A stretch of 64,000 nt of DNA, from assembly GCF_013201705.1 (NCBI RefSeq), contig NZ_CP053837.1:2170001-2234000 (forward strand), written 5' to 3'. Origin of the DNA: Aliarcobacter faecis (GTDB taxonomy: Bacteria > Campylobacterota > Campylobacteria > Campylobacterales > Arcobacteraceae). This document shows, piece after piece, positions 17,489-27,593 of the stretch. The position numbers and the translations under genes were made by a program. The notes under the pieces were generated by a model, which did no database searches, was not told the DNA's origin, and was given only the letters and a program-made list of their open reading frames with translations. How positions within the stretch are numbered: position 1 is the first letter of the stretch; the number at the start of each line of letters is the position of its first letter.

Positions 17489-19440
17489 TTGCCAATAAGT
17501 AATCAACAAAATAATTTCTCATTCTTCTCAAAAGAAGAAATAGAAGAGAAAAGTCATATTTATGAAATTTCAAATATAATTGAAAAATATAACATCTTAA
17601 AAGATGCAAACGAATTAGTTGGTCCAAAAGATAGAAACCATCTATATATTATAAATTATGCTTTAAGTCTTCAAAAGGAGGGAATTATTTACAAAATCTA
17701 TTTCTAAATAATATCACACTAAAACAAGATATTAATAGTTACCTTGAAAAGAAACTATCAAATTTAATAATAGACGATAGTAATCATCTTTTAAAAGATA
17801 TAAATATTTTAACTTCTATTTCTTCCATTGGTTCAAATGAAAATATTTTAGACCTATATCATCATTATGATTTAGAAGCAATTTCTAGGCTTTTTAGATT
17901 TTATGAGAATCGGTTACAAGATCTATTTAAGAATAATGAAAAACTATTTAATATTACATTTGATACATATATGATTTTATTAAAAACTCTTTTTCAATTA
18001 TCAATTATTAATTCAATAGATATTTTAAATAACCATCGTCTAATTCATAATATTATGGAACTTATAACAGAAAGTGTTAATGTTATAAAATATACTATTC
18101 TTTTAAACAATATTCAATTAAGTAGAATTAATAATCTTTTAGGAAGATATTTATATATTTTCTCTCATCTTGAAAATATAGAACTTAATCGAAAAGATTT
18201 AGATAGTACTTTTATAAATTTTTTATTATATTTTAATAGACAAGATGATGGTTTTACATTAGCAAGAAATAATAACTTTGGCTATAAAAAAGAGTTTGAT
18301 TATGAAACAGAATTTCTATTATTTAAAAACTATTCAGCTATTTTTATATTAAAATTACTCAAAAAACTTGATGCACTAGATGATTTATCATATACAAACA
18401 ACCCTTTCTTTAGAAAAATTATCTCAACATTTTATAAAAGATTTTCAATTACTGGAAATACTTTAATTCCTAAGAATATTGAGGTTATAAAAAATGATTT
18501 ACTAAACTCTCTTATTTTTAGCTATGACTCAAATCTATCTTTTGATAAAAAACAAAATTATAAATATATTTTAGAAGATTTTCTTTTAAATGACAAAAAC
18601 TTTAATAATATGAACCTTGAACCTATATATAGAATTTTATATTTTGCTTCGAATGTAGAAGAGTTTAAATATACTCATATAGCATCTTTTCTTTCAGAAT
18701 CTGTACCTATAAAAAATGGTTATCAAGAGTTTTTTAAATTAGCCATCTTAGATTTATATATAACAAAAGTAAAAAATAAAGATATATTAAAAGATGATGA
18801 TTTTTTATTATTAGAAAAAATAGCTAATTACTCTATGCAAAACAATTCAAATATTCATCTTCACTCTATATTGACAAAAATTTATTTAAATATATCAACA
18901 ATATTTTCAAAATATAGAATAAAAACTGAAAAAATAGAGAAACTTTATACAATATGTTTATTGATTAATAATTTTTCTATAATAGAAAATAGATATAGTA
19001 ATCAAAATTTATCTATTATAAAATATCTTAATATCTTACCCGATGAGATTGAAAATAACTTTATTAAAAACTACTTTTATAAACTTTCAAATAAGTTAGA
19101 TATAGTTGCTGATAATTTTCTAGAAAAGAATCTACCAAAAGAACAAAATATAAATTTTATAAAAGAGCTTTTAAATAAACAATTATTCTTTTATATAGCA
19201 GAAATTGAATTTATAGATAATTCAAAAGATTTTATAAATAAATATGAACTTGAAAGTTTTATTTATAAAATAGATTCAAAAAATAGTGCAATATTCTTAT
19301 ATATTAAATCAAATGAAGAGATATTTAATACAATTTTTAGATTTAGTAAGATTTTTATTCAAGATAAACTAAATAAATTATTCATAGAATCAAAAAAAAG
19401 TAGTGCAAACTACTATCTTAATGATGATTTAATATTTTAG
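17489..19440 (+). pseudogene. Unknown ~650-codon gene, interrupted by a single-base frameshift
   Basis: The first part reads from TTG 17489 (AGGA 6 nt upstream) to TAA 17705-17707 (72 residues). The second part is open in another frame from at least 17683 to TAG 19440, but its first usable ATG is 17971. Restoring one base at the run AAAAGGAGGG (17673-17682) joins the two frames: ...SLQKEG+NYLQNLFLNN... The total then becomes 651 codons including the stop, exactly in frame. No ATG, GTG or TTG exists in the second frame between the junction and 17971. The product is Asn/Ile/Lys/Leu rich, largely helical and without a signal peptide; the family is not recognised. It is followed 8 nt later by an HDOD gene. 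It could be a real mutation, an assembly error or a switchable site. Confidence 0.7.
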
Positions 19441-19448
19441 GAAATATA

Positions 19449-20270
19449 ATGAAAAAACAATTAATAAAAGAATTAAATAATCTTCCAGAACTTCCAACAC
19501 ATATAATAGAACTTAACGAATTTAAAAAAGAGGATAGTATTGATACACAAAAATTGATGCGTATTCTTCAAAAAGATCCTTTAATTGTTGCTAATATTCT
19601 AAAAATTGCAAACTCTAGTATGTTTGGATTTAGATCAAAAATTGATACTTTAAGTAGAGCTATAAACCTTTTGGGTACAAAGTTTGTAGTTTCTATTGCA
19701 ATTGGCTCTAGTATTACACAAACTTTAAAAGCAAACCTTTTAGCTTATGCAGCAACAATTGATGATTTTTTATTTATTAGTTCACTTGCTAGTAATATAG
19801 TAAATATTTGGGTAGAAAAAATAGATAATGAATTAAAAGAGGAACTTCTTCTTCCAGCATTTTTACAAGAAGTTGGGAAATTTATTATATCTACAGTTAT
19901 TCAAGAAGAGAAAAGAACTGAAGATTTTTTAAAAGAGATTGAAGAAACAAAAGAGATTACTTTAATAGAAGAGAGTTTTATTGGTTACTCATGTGCTAGA
20001 ATTACTGCAAACATATTTAAAAAATGGGATTTAAGCCATAATATAATTTTCCCCATAGCATTTACATCAAATATAAATGATTGTCCAAATGCTTTTAAAA
20101 CAAAAGCTCAGATTCTTCAAATTATAAAAATCTTATGTGATATTAGATATCCACTTAGTGATGAAAGTATTGAGAAAGCATTAAATAAAGTAGTACTTTA
20201 TAATTTTGATGTTGATAAATTTCTAAACTCTATAGAATCAATAAAATCTTCTATATTTAGCAATTCTTAA
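19449..20270 (+). CDS. HDOD-domain protein
   Basis: 273 residues, and the HDOD domain spans most of it: LNNLPELPTHIIELNEF, ILQKDPLIVANILKIANSS (about 43-61), SRAINLLGTKFVVSIAIGSS, and LLPAFLQEVGKFI where HD-GYP enzymes would have HD residues. HDOD proteins lack the catalytic His-Asp pair and act in signalling, often with c-di-GMP or stress pathways. AGGAAA precedes the ATG. It lies 8 nt after the disrupted gene, so the two are probably one operon and possibly functional partners. Confidence 0.88.
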   Translation: MKKQLIKELNNLPELPTHIIELNEFKKEDSIDTQKLMRILQKDPLIVANILKIANSSMFGFRSKIDTLSRAINLLGTKFVVSIAIGSSITQTLKANLLAYAATIDDFLFISSLASNIVNIWVEKIDNELKEELLLPAFLQEVGKFIISTVIQEEKRTEDFLKEIEETKEITLIEESFIGYSCARITANIFKKWDLSHNIIFPIAFTSNINDCPNAFKTKAQILQIIKILCDIRYPLSDESIEKALNKVVLYNFDVDKFLNSIESIKSSIFSNS

Positions 20271-20327
20271 GTTCTATTAAGTAACAATTAGCTAAACTTT
20301 GTAACTTTTTTACTCAAAGGAATAAAA

Positions 20328-21452
20328 TTGCTAGATGTTACTTTAATAGTATTATGTGCTGGGAATTCAAGTAGATTTGACAAATCATGCAAAAAACAGT
20401 GGTTAAGAGTCAAAAATGAACCACTATGGTTAAATGTTACAAATAAGCTTAACTCTTTTTCTAATTTCTTTCAAACTATTGTTGTTTCACATAAAGATGA
20501 ATTAAACTATATGCAAAACTTTAATGATGATTATATCTATATTGAAGGTGGAAACACTAGACAAGAATCAATAAAAAATGCTTTAAAAGTTGTAAAAACT
20601 AAATATGTAATGATAAGTGATGTGGCAAGGGCTTGTATTCCACAAACTACTGTTGAGGAACTCTTAACAAATAAAGAAAAAGCTTCTTGTATAGTTCCTA
20701 TTTTAGATATAAATGATACAGTTATTTTTGAAAAAAATACTATAAATAGAGACGAAGTTAAACTTATTCAAACTCCTCAACTATCAGATACAAAAGTTTT
20801 AATTAATGCCTTAGATACAAATATTGAGTTTACAGATGAAAGTAGTGCAATAAAAAATATTAATGGAAGTATTTTTTATATAAAAGGTGATATTTCAAGT
20901 AAAAAATTAACATTTATAGATGATATTGGGCAAATACCTTGTTTAAAAGAACCATCAAAAGATTTCTTTACTGGAATTGGTTTTGATATTCATGCTTTTG
21001 AAGAACAAAAAGAGATGTTTTTAGGTGGAATAAAATTACCTTATAATTACGGTTTTAAAGCACATAGTGATGGTGATGTTTTAATTCACTCTTTAATTGA
21101 TGCTCTTTTAGGAGCAATTGGTGCAGGAGATATTGGAGAGTTTTTTCCTGACACAGACGATACTTATAAAGGGATTGACTCGAAAATACTTTTAGAGAGA
21201 ATTGTTAATTTTGTTTATAGCGTTGGATATGAGATTGTAAATATCGATCTAACAATAATTGCCCAAAAACCAAAAATAAACCCTTATAAGCAAGAGATTA
21301 AAAATAATCTTTCAAAACTTTTAAATCTTTCAAAACAGTTTATAAATATAAAAGCAACAACAGCTGAAAAACTTGGGTTTATAGGAAGAGAAGAGGGCGT
21401 TGCTGTACAAACTATTGCAAATTTAAAATATTATAATTGGATGGAAAAATGA
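20328..21452 (+). CDS. ispDF: Fused IspD/IspF isoprenoid biosynthesis enzyme
   Basis: 374 residues from a TTG start with AAAGGAAT upstream. The N-terminal IspD half (CDP-ME synthase, about 1-205) has VLCAGNSSRFDKSCKKQW and ISDVARACIP. The C-terminal IspF half (MECDP synthase, about 215-374) has GIGFDIHAFE (metal Asp/His), KAHSDGDVLIHSLIDALLGA, and the GDIGEFFPDTD and TAEKLGFIGREEGVAVQ segments. The fusion is characteristic of Campylobacterota and some alphaproteobacteria. IspE is not in the window. Its stop overlaps the next start (ATGA). Confidence 0.96.
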   Translation: MLDVTLIVLCAGNSSRFDKSCKKQWLRVKNEPLWLNVTNKLNSFSNFFQTIVVSHKDELNYMQNFNDDYIYIEGGNTRQESIKNALKVVKTKYVMISDVARACIPQTTVEELLTNKEKASCIVPILDINDTVIFEKNTINRDEVKLIQTPQLSDTKVLINALDTNIEFTDESSAIKNINGSIFYIKGDISSKKLTFIDDIGQIPCLKEPSKDFFTGIGFDIHAFEEQKEMFLGGIKLPYNYGFKAHSDGDVLIHSLIDALLGAIGAGDIGEFFPDTDDTYKGIDSKILLERIVNFVYSVGYEIVNIDLTIIAQKPKINPYKQEIKNNLSKLLNLSKQFINIKATTAEKLGFIGREEGVAVQTIANLKYYNWMEK

Positions 21453-22339
21453 ATATACTTATAATTGAAAATGAAATTTATTTAGCACAAAAGATTGTTT
21501 CAAGATTACTTGATGATGGACATAGTTGTGATTATGTAGAGAGTATAAATATTGAGAATTTAACAAAAGATTATGATACTGTTTTAATTTCAACATCTTT
21601 ACCATCACTAATATATAAAGCCGTTATTAAAAAATATGCTTCAAACTCTATTATTCTACTTTTAGTATCATATATTTCTGATGAAACAGTAACAGAACCT
21701 ATTAAACTAGGAGCAAAAGATTATATTATGAAACCTTTTTTAATGGATGAATTAGTACGAAAAATTTATCACTATAAAGATTGTAGAAGTATGAGAAGAG
21801 AACTTACAGTATTAAGAGAGTATTTTAATTTTACAATGAATGATATTGATACAAGTGATGTTACTATTCCTTTATCTTTTCCAATTTTAATAGAAACAAA
21901 TTCTCAAAGTTACTCTGATAAACTTGTTTTTGAATTATCAAACAAACTTGATTTACCTATAACTTTTATCTCTTTAAGTTCAAATTCTTGGCAAAAAAAC
22001 TTAGCAAGTTTGAATGAAAAAACGATAATTTATCTTACAGATTTTCATACTCTAAAAAGAAATATAAAAGATCAATTAATCAAACAAATAGCAGATAAGA
22101 ATTGTGTAATTTCGACCCTTGAAATAGAAGATGATTTCCCTTATAGAAAAATTGTTTTTAATAATGATAAAAAAATATTAGATAATACTCAAATTATGTC
22201 AATAAATGATTATGTAAAACTTATGGTAACCACTTATCAAAATAAATATCCAGATACTGAATTATCAAAAAAATTAGGGATTTCAAGAAAATCTCTTTGG
22301 GAAAAGAGAAAAAAACTTGAAATAGAGAAGAAAAAATAA
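21449..22339 (+). CDS. HP1021-like atypical orphan response regulator
   Basis: 296 residues from ATG 21449, overlapping the ispDF stop. The receiver domain (about 1-118) keeps the early acidic pair (ENE) and a late Lys (DYIMKPF). At the phospho-acceptor position it has Ser (VLISTSLP, Ser about 48) instead of Asp. The C-terminus carries a Fis-type helix-turn-helix (LSKKLGISRKSLWEKRKKL). Helicobacter HP1021 and Campylobacter Cj1608 sit in the same place next to ispDF and have the same Ser; HP1021 is known to act as a redox-sensitive regulator and to bind oriC. Cys residues are present (for example GHSCDYV, KDCRSM, DKNCVIS). No partner kinase is adjacent. Confidence 0.88.
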   Translation: MNILIIENEIYLAQKIVSRLLDDGHSCDYVESINIENLTKDYDTVLISTSLPSLIYKAVIKKYASNSIILLLVSYISDETVTEPIKLGAKDYIMKPFLMDELVRKIYHYKDCRSMRRELTVLREYFNFTMNDIDTSDVTIPLSFPILIETNSQSYSDKLVFELSNKLDLPITFISLSSNSWQKNLASLNEKTIIYLTDFHTLKRNIKDQLIKQIADKNCVISTLEIEDDFPYRKIVFNNDKKILDNTQIMSINDYVKLMVTTYQNKYPDTELSKKLGISRKSLWEKRKKLEIEKKK

Positions 22340-22815
22340 TGAGTTTTAGAAGATTTTTCCTAACTGTTGGATTTAGTGGACTTAGCCCAAAAGCACCTGG
22401 GACTGTTGGAAGTTTTGTAGCTCTTATTTTGGGACTTTTTTTATTAGAGTTTGTACACACTTCAACTCTATTTTTATTGGCACTTTTAGTTACTGTTATA
22501 GCTACTAAACAAATAGATATTTATGAAAAAGAACTTGGTATCCATGATAGTAGTGAAATTGTAATAGATGAACTTGCTGGTATGTGGATAGCTCTTTCAA
22601 TTTGTGGATTAAATAGTGAAAATATTTTTATAACTGCTCCACTAGCATTTATTTTCTTTAGACTTTTTGATATCTATAAACCTTCAATTATTGGAAGAAT
22701 TGATAGAGATGTAAAAGGTGGTTTAGGAGTAATGGGAGATGATGTAGTTGCAGGAATCTTTGCAGGGATTTGTACAGCAGGAAGTTGGCAACTTATAGAG
22801 AAATTCTTTCTTTAA
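22339..22815 (+). CDS. pgpA: Phosphatidylglycerophosphatase A
   Basis: 158 residues. It dephosphorylates phosphatidylglycerophosphate to phosphatidylglycerol at the inner membrane. Signatures are the N-terminal GFSGLSPKAPGTVGSFVAL, the IVIDELAGMWIAL segment and FRLFDIYKPSIIGRID, ending with GDDVVAGIFAG. Several hydrophobic segments fit a membrane protein. It is coupled to the HP1021-like gene by a TAATG overlap, an arrangement also seen around the Campylobacter and Helicobacter orthologues. Confidence 0.93.
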   Translation: MSFRRFFLTVGFSGLSPKAPGTVGSFVALILGLFLLEFVHTSTLFLLALLVTVIATKQIDIYEKELGIHDSSEIVIDELAGMWIALSICGLNSENIFITAPLAFIFFRLFDIYKPSIIGRIDRDVKGGLGVMGDDVVAGIFAGICTAGSWQLIEKFFL

Positions 22816-22868
22816 TGAACATACTTTTTATTGATATAAAAACATTTAATATTAATTATTTTGTAGTT

Positions 22869-22892
22869 AATAGGGGCTTTTTAACCCCTATT
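22869..22892. terminator. Terminator between pgpA and yceI
   Basis: The 8 bp stem AATAGGGG / CCCCTATT closes loop CTTTTTAA between convergent genes, with T-rich flanks on both strands. Confidence 0.75.
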
Positions 22893-22901
22893 TATTAGAT
22901 A

Positions 22902-23465
22902 TTATTTTTTTGCTGCTTCAATATCAACTTTAATTTTTACTTCATTTGCAACTGCTACACCACCAAGTTCAATAGCTTTGTTCCATTTTAAATCAAAATC
23001 TTGTCTATTGATTTTTCCTTCAAGAGAAAAACCAACTTTACTTCCTAAAACAGAAATATCCTCAACATCTAAAGTAACTGGTTTTGTAATACCTCTAATT
23101 GTAAGGTTACCACTAATTTTTCCTTCATCTCCATCTGCTTTATATGAAGTCATTTCAAAAGTCATTTTTGGAAACTTTTCACTAGCAAAGAAATCATCAC
23201 TTCTTAAGTGATTATCTCTATCTGTTATTCCAGTATCAATAGATTTTGTATCAATATTTGCAACAAGTTTTTTAAAAGTTTTTGTGCTTTCATCAAAATC
23301 TATTATCGCATCATAAGATGTAAATTTTCCATGAACATTTGTAATCATCATATGTTTTACAGTGAAACCAATATTTGTGTGAGCATTATCTACTTTATAT
23401 TCTGTTGCCATTAGTAAACCTCCTGTTAAAATCATTGCACTTGTAATTTTTGAAATCATATTCAT
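22902..23465 (-). CDS. yceI: YceI-family periplasmic protein
   Basis: 187 residues with signal sequence (MISKITSAMILTGGLLMA). The lipocalin-like YceI fold is evident from YKVDNAHTNIGFTVKHMMIT, FDESTKTFKKLVANIDTKSIDTG, RDNHLRSDDFF, FPKMTFEMTSYKA, GNLTIRGITKPVTLDV and KINRQDFDLKWNKAIE. YceI proteins bind isoprenoid-like lipids in the periplasm; the ligand here is not known. AAAGGGG precedes the ATG at ideal spacing. Confidence 0.93.
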   Translation of the reverse strand: MNMISKITSAMILTGGLLMATEYKVDNAHTNIGFTVKHMMITNVHGKFTSYDAIIDFDESTKTFKKLVANIDTKSIDTGITDRDNHLRSDDFFASEKFPKMTFEMTSYKADGDEGKISGNLTIRGITKPVTLDVEDISVLGSKVGFSLEGKINRQDFDLKWNKAIELGGVAVANEVKIKVDIEAAKK

Positions 23466-23522
23466 ATTTACCCCTTTAAATTAATTTGTTCTTAATATTA
23501 TAATTATAGAGTTAATGCTAAA

Positions 23523-26500
23523 TTAATCATTTTTTCTCTTCACAACCAAATAAAAAATAGTTGGTATTATAAAAAGAGTTAAAAATGTTGAGCTTATCAT
23601 TCCTCCAATCATAGGAGCAGCAACTCTTTGCATAACTTCACTTCCAATAGAGCTAATATACATAATCGGAATTAAGCCTCCAAATATTGCAAAAAGTGTC
23701 ATAAGCTTTGGACGAAGTCTTAAAACAGCTCCTTGATAAATTGCATCTTTTAACTCATTTATTGAAAAATTAGCATTTCTATTTTTCAACTCTTTTAGTG
23801 AAACATCAAGATATAAAAGCATAACTATAGAAGTTTCAGCAGCAATTCCAAGAAGTGCTAGAAATCCTACAATAACAGCAATAGAGATATTAAATCCCAA
23901 AAAATCTAAATAAAAAATTCCACCTGTTATTGCAAAAGGGAGAGTAAAAAATATTATTAAAGTATATGTCATATTTTTTAAAGCTAAATATATTAAAATA
24001 AAAATAAACATCAAAACTATTGGAATAATCATCTCTAATTTATCCATAGCATGCTCTAAAAACTCACTTTGCCCTGACCACTCAAAATAGTAACCAGATG
24101 GCAACTTAATCTCTTGTAAAAGTTCATTGGCTTTATCTTTATACTCTTTTACAGAGTAATCACTTTTGGGACTTATATAAATATATGCTACTTTTAATGC
24201 TTTTTCAGATTGGATTATTGATGGACTCTCTTCATAACTTAAAGTTCCAAAGGTTTTTAGAGGTTTAAATCCTAAATCTGTCTTAATTTGAAGATTTTCT
24301 AAAGCTTTTATATCTTCTCTTTGATGAGCTTCATATCTTAAACTTATTGGATATCTTTCTAAATTATCCAAAAATAAACTTAATTGTTCTGCTCCAACAC
24401 CAAGAGCAAGAGTCTCTAAAATAGAATTTTTATTTATACTGTATCTACTTATTGCCTCTTCATCTATTTTTATATTTAAATAATACCCTTGATTTATCTT
24501 ATCGGCACTTACACTCATAGTTCCTTCATGATTTTTTAGAATACTCTCTATTTTAGAACTCTCTTCTTGTAAAATTTGTAGATTATTTCCATATAATTTT
24601 ATTCCAAGTGGTGTTCTAATACCTGTCAAGAGCATATCAATTCGCCCTTTAATTGGATAAGTCCAACTATTTATAAGCCCTTTTACTTGAAGTTTTTTAT
24701 CCATCTCATCAATTAGTTTTTTATATGTCATTCCTTCTCTCCACTCATATTGTGGTTTAAAAGTTATGATTGTTTCTAACATTGCAAGTGGTGCAGGGTC
24801 TGTTGCAGTAATAGCTCTTCCAGCTTTAGCAAAAGAGTTTTCTACTTCTGGAAAAGATTTTATAACCATATTTGTTTTTTGTGCTAACTCTTTTGCCAAA
24901 TCAACTCCTATTCCATAAGGAGTTACCGGCATATACATAAAAGTTGCTTCATTCAATGTTGGCATAAACTCCCACTTTTGTTTTGAGTATAAATAAAAAC
25001 CAAAGATTAAAGCTATAAAAAAAACGGTAACCACTAAATATTTTAATTTCAAGCTTAATTTTAGAAGAGGGGAATAAATTCTTATAAAAAATCTATTTAA
25101 AATATTTTTATCTTCACTTATAATTTTACCTTTTATAAAATATATCATTAAAATTGGGACTAGAGTAATTGATAAAATAGCACCTCCAAGCATTGCAAAT
25201 GTTTTTGTAAAAGCAAGTGGAGAGAATAGTTTGCCCTCTTGACCACTTAAAGCAAAAATAGGTAAAAAAGAGACTACAACTAAAAGTAGGGCAAAGAAAA
25301 TAGGGCGACCAACTTGTTTTGCTGAAGATAAAATTATCTCTATTCTTTGATCTTTTGTAATATTTTCTTTTCCCTGTAGATGTTTATGTGCATTTTCTAC
25401 CATTACAATAGTTGCATCAACCATTGCTCCTATGGCTATTGCAATTCCACCTAAACTCATAATATTTGAACCAATACCAAAAAGTTTCATAAGTAAAAAA
25501 CTAATCATAACTGTAATTGGAAGAGTTATAATTATAATTAAAGCACTTCTAAAATGAAACAAAAATAGGGCAACTATCAACATAACAATAATCGACTCTT
25601 CTATAAGTGTTCGTTTTAAGGTATCAATCGCGGCATCAATTAAAGATGTTCTATCATAAACCTCAACAATTTCTACATCATCTATTTTTAAAGTTTCAAG
25701 TTTAGTTTTAACATTTTTTATAACACTATGAACATCTACACCATACCTTGTAACAACTATTCCACCAACAGTTTCACCCTCTCCATTTAACTCTGCAACT
25801 CCTCTTCTATCAAGAGAAGTGATATTTACAGTTGCTATATCTTTTATTTTTAATGGGATATTATTTAAAGTTTTTATTGTAATATTTTCAATATCTTTTT
25901 TTGATTTTAAATAAGCTCTTGCACTTATTATTCTTTCATAACCATTTTCAAGTATAACTCTAGCTCCACTATCATTATTGTTCATAGTAAGAGCATTTTT
26001 AATCTCATCTATACTTAAATCATACTTTACAATTTTATCTTGGTTTAGTGTTATCTCATAGTTTCTTACAAATCCACCTATAGTTGCTACTTCACTAACC
26101 CCATCAACTCCTAAAAGGGCAAACTTAAAAAAGTAATCTTGCAGAGTTCTAAGTTCATCAAGACTTCTATTTTTTGACTTTAAAGCATATTCATAAGCCC
26201 AACCAACTCCTGAAGCATCTGGACCTAGTTTTACTTTTGCTAAAGAAGGGAATGTACCTTGCAAAGTTGAAAGTTGTTCTAGAATCCTACTTCTTGCCTC
26301 ATATAAATCAACACCATCTTTAAATATAATATATATCATAGATGATGAAAAGCTACTCATAGCTCTAATAGTATCTATCTTTGGAAGGCTCATAAGATTT
26401 GAGATAAGTGGATATGAAATTTGCTCTTCAATAGTTTTTGCACTTTGATTTGCCCATTCAACTTCTATTATTACTTGATTTGCAGATAAATCAGGAATGG

Positions 26501-26612
26501 CATCAAGACTTGTATTTTTTATAGCCCAAATAGAAGAAAAGGCTAATAAAAATGTGATAAAAACTACAATAAAACGATTTTTTACACTAAAATCTATAAT
26601 TCTTTCAACCAT
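23523..26612 (-). CDS. cusA: Heavy-metal RND efflux pump, CusA type
   Basis: 1029 residues, full length for HME-RND transporters. It starts with MVERIIDFSVKNRFIVV and one TM, then a periplasmic porter region, TM2-6 (about 335-485, with GGIAIAIGAMVDATIVMVEN), a second porter region and TM8-12. The segment RIDMLLTGIRTPLGIKLYG matches the Cu/Ag (CusA) group, which places a metal-binding Met there; Zn/Co/Cd pumps (CzcA) have a different sequence at this point. The pump exports Cu(I)/Ag(I) from periplasm and cytosol using proton flow. It is the last gene of the efflux operon, 3 nt after the adaptor. Confidence 0.93.
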   Translation of the reverse strand: MVERIIDFSVKNRFIVVFITFLLAFSSIWAIKNTSLDAIPDLSANQVIIEVEWANQSAKTIEEQISYPLISNLMSLPKIDTIRAMSSFSSSMIYIIFKDGVDLYEARSRILEQLSTLQGTFPSLAKVKLGPDASGVGWAYEYALKSKNRSLDELRTLQDYFFKFALLGVDGVSEVATIGGFVRNYEITLNQDKIVKYDLSIDEIKNALTMNNNDSGARVILENGYERIISARAYLKSKKDIENITIKTLNNIPLKIKDIATVNITSLDRRGVAELNGEGETVGGIVVTRYGVDVHSVIKNVKTKLETLKIDDVEIVEVYDRTSLIDAAIDTLKRTLIEESIIVMLIVALFLFHFRSALIIIITLPITVMISFLLMKLFGIGSNIMSLGGIAIAIGAMVDATIVMVENAHKHLQGKENITKDQRIEIILSSAKQVGRPIFFALLLVVVSFLPIFALSGQEGKLFSPLAFTKTFAMLGGAILSITLVPILMIYFIKGKIISEDKNILNRFFIRIYSPLLKLSLKLKYLVVTVFFIALIFGFYLYSKQKWEFMPTLNEATFMYMPVTPYGIGVDLAKELAQKTNMVIKSFPEVENSFAKAGRAITATDPAPLAMLETIITFKPQYEWREGMTYKKLIDEMDKKLQVKGLINSWTYPIKGRIDMLLTGIRTPLGIKLYGNNLQILQEESSKIESILKNHEGTMSVSADKINQGYYLNIKIDEEAISRYSINKNSILETLALGVGAEQLSLFLDNLERYPISLRYEAHQREDIKALENLQIKTDLGFKPLKTFGTLSYEESPSIIQSEKALKVAYIYISPKSDYSVKEYKDKANELLQEIKLPSGYYFEWSGQSEFLEHAMDKLEMIIPIVLMFIFILIYLALKNMTYTLIIFFTLPFAITGGIFYLDFLGFNISIAVIVGFLALLGIAAETSIVMLLYLDVSLKELKNRNANFSINELKDAIYQGAVLRLRPKLMTLFAIFGGLIPIMYISSIGSEVMQRVAAPMIGGMISSTFLTLFIIPTIFYLVVKRKND

Positions 26613-26615
26613 TTG

Positions 26616-27593
26616 CTACCACTCATCACTAGATTTTATATCAAACAATCGATTTGTCATAGCATCTGCATCATATAAAAACAGAGAGTTATTTATAACT
26701 TCATCATTTTCATTTAGACCTGAGATAATCTCATATTTATCACCCAAGACTCTTATTGCTTCTATTTTTTTAGGAGTAAATTCTCCATTTTCTTTTGGGA
26801 TAAAGACATAGTAATTACTCTCTTTTTTTATTACAGCTGATGAAGGTAAACTCAAAATCTCTTTACTACTTTGCTCTATTCTTACCTTTCCAAACATTGT
26901 TGGTAAAATTTTATTTTTTGAGTTCTCTAATACAAACCTTACCTCAATAGTTTTATTCTCATTAAAAACGGGATAGATAAAATCAACCTTTGATAAAATT
27001 GTTTCATCAAAACCATCTATCTTGATTTTTGCACTCATATTTGCTTTTATAAATTTTAAATCCTCTTGATAAATAGAGGCTATAAACCAAATATCTTCTA
27101 AACTAGAGATTTGAAAAAGAGTTTTTCCTTTCTCTACAAAACTTTTATTATTTACATTTTTTTGTGTGATTATTCCAGAAATTGGAGAGTTTATTACTAC
27201 TTCATTATTTATAAACTTTGCATTTTGTATATCAAAATTTGTTAGTTTACTATTTGCCTTTTGGTATAAATTTTGATTTAACTCTTTTGCTATTTCAATC
27301 TCATTTTTAATTGTTGCTATATCGCTTGAATAAATTGTATAAAGAGCCTCACCTTTTTTTATATTCATATAATTTTTATTTGCATTTAAATATGTAATAT
27401 ATCCATCAAATCTACTTACAATATCTAATGTTCCACTCTCATTTAATTTTGTGATTCCATAAAACTCTTTTGATTCATTGAAACTCTCTTTTTTTACCTT
27501 TACTCTCTCTATATTAAATAGTTGTTTAGCATCTATTGGATTTGAATTAAGAGTTAAAGCTACTATAAATAGACCTAGAAATATCTTTCTCAT
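26616..27593 (-). CDS. cusB: RND efflux periplasmic adaptor, CusB type
   Basis: 325 residues with a signal peptide (KIFLGLFIVALTLNSNPIDA). It has the membrane-fusion layout: beta-barrel and lipoyl segments (GTLDIVSRFDGYITYLNANK, then INSPISGIITQKNVNNKSFV) around a short helical hairpin, and a membrane-proximal part (GLNENDEVINNSLFLYDADA). It is shorter than E. coli CusB and lacks the long Met-rich N-terminus. It bridges the CusA-type pump and the outer-membrane channel. ATGA overlap with the upstream channel gene shows coupling. Confidence 0.88.
   Translation of the reverse strand: MRKIFLGLFIVALTLNSNPIDAKQLFNIERVKVKKESFNESKEFYGITKLNESGTLDIVSRFDGYITYLNANKNYMNIKKGEALYTIYSSDIATIKNEIEIAKELNQNLYQKANSKLTNFDIQNAKFINNEVVINSPISGIITQKNVNNKSFVEKGKTLFQISSLEDIWFIASIYQEDLKFIKANMSAKIKIDGFDETILSKVDFIYPVFNENKTIEVRFVLENSKNKILPTMFGKVRIEQSSKEILSLPSSAVIKKESNYYVFIPKENGEFTPKKIEAIRVLGDKYEIISGLNENDEVINNSLFLYDADAMTNRLFDIKSSDEW

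Noticed and set aside
17673-17707. Programmed -1 frameshift stimulated by AGGAGGG
   Set aside because: I found no convincing slippery heptamer at the right distance; a one-base indel explains the data more simply. Kept as an option in the finding.
20480-20498. Third parS-like sequence (TGTTTCAC followed by ATAAAG)
   Set aside because: Only the left half-site matches; the right half is unrelated.
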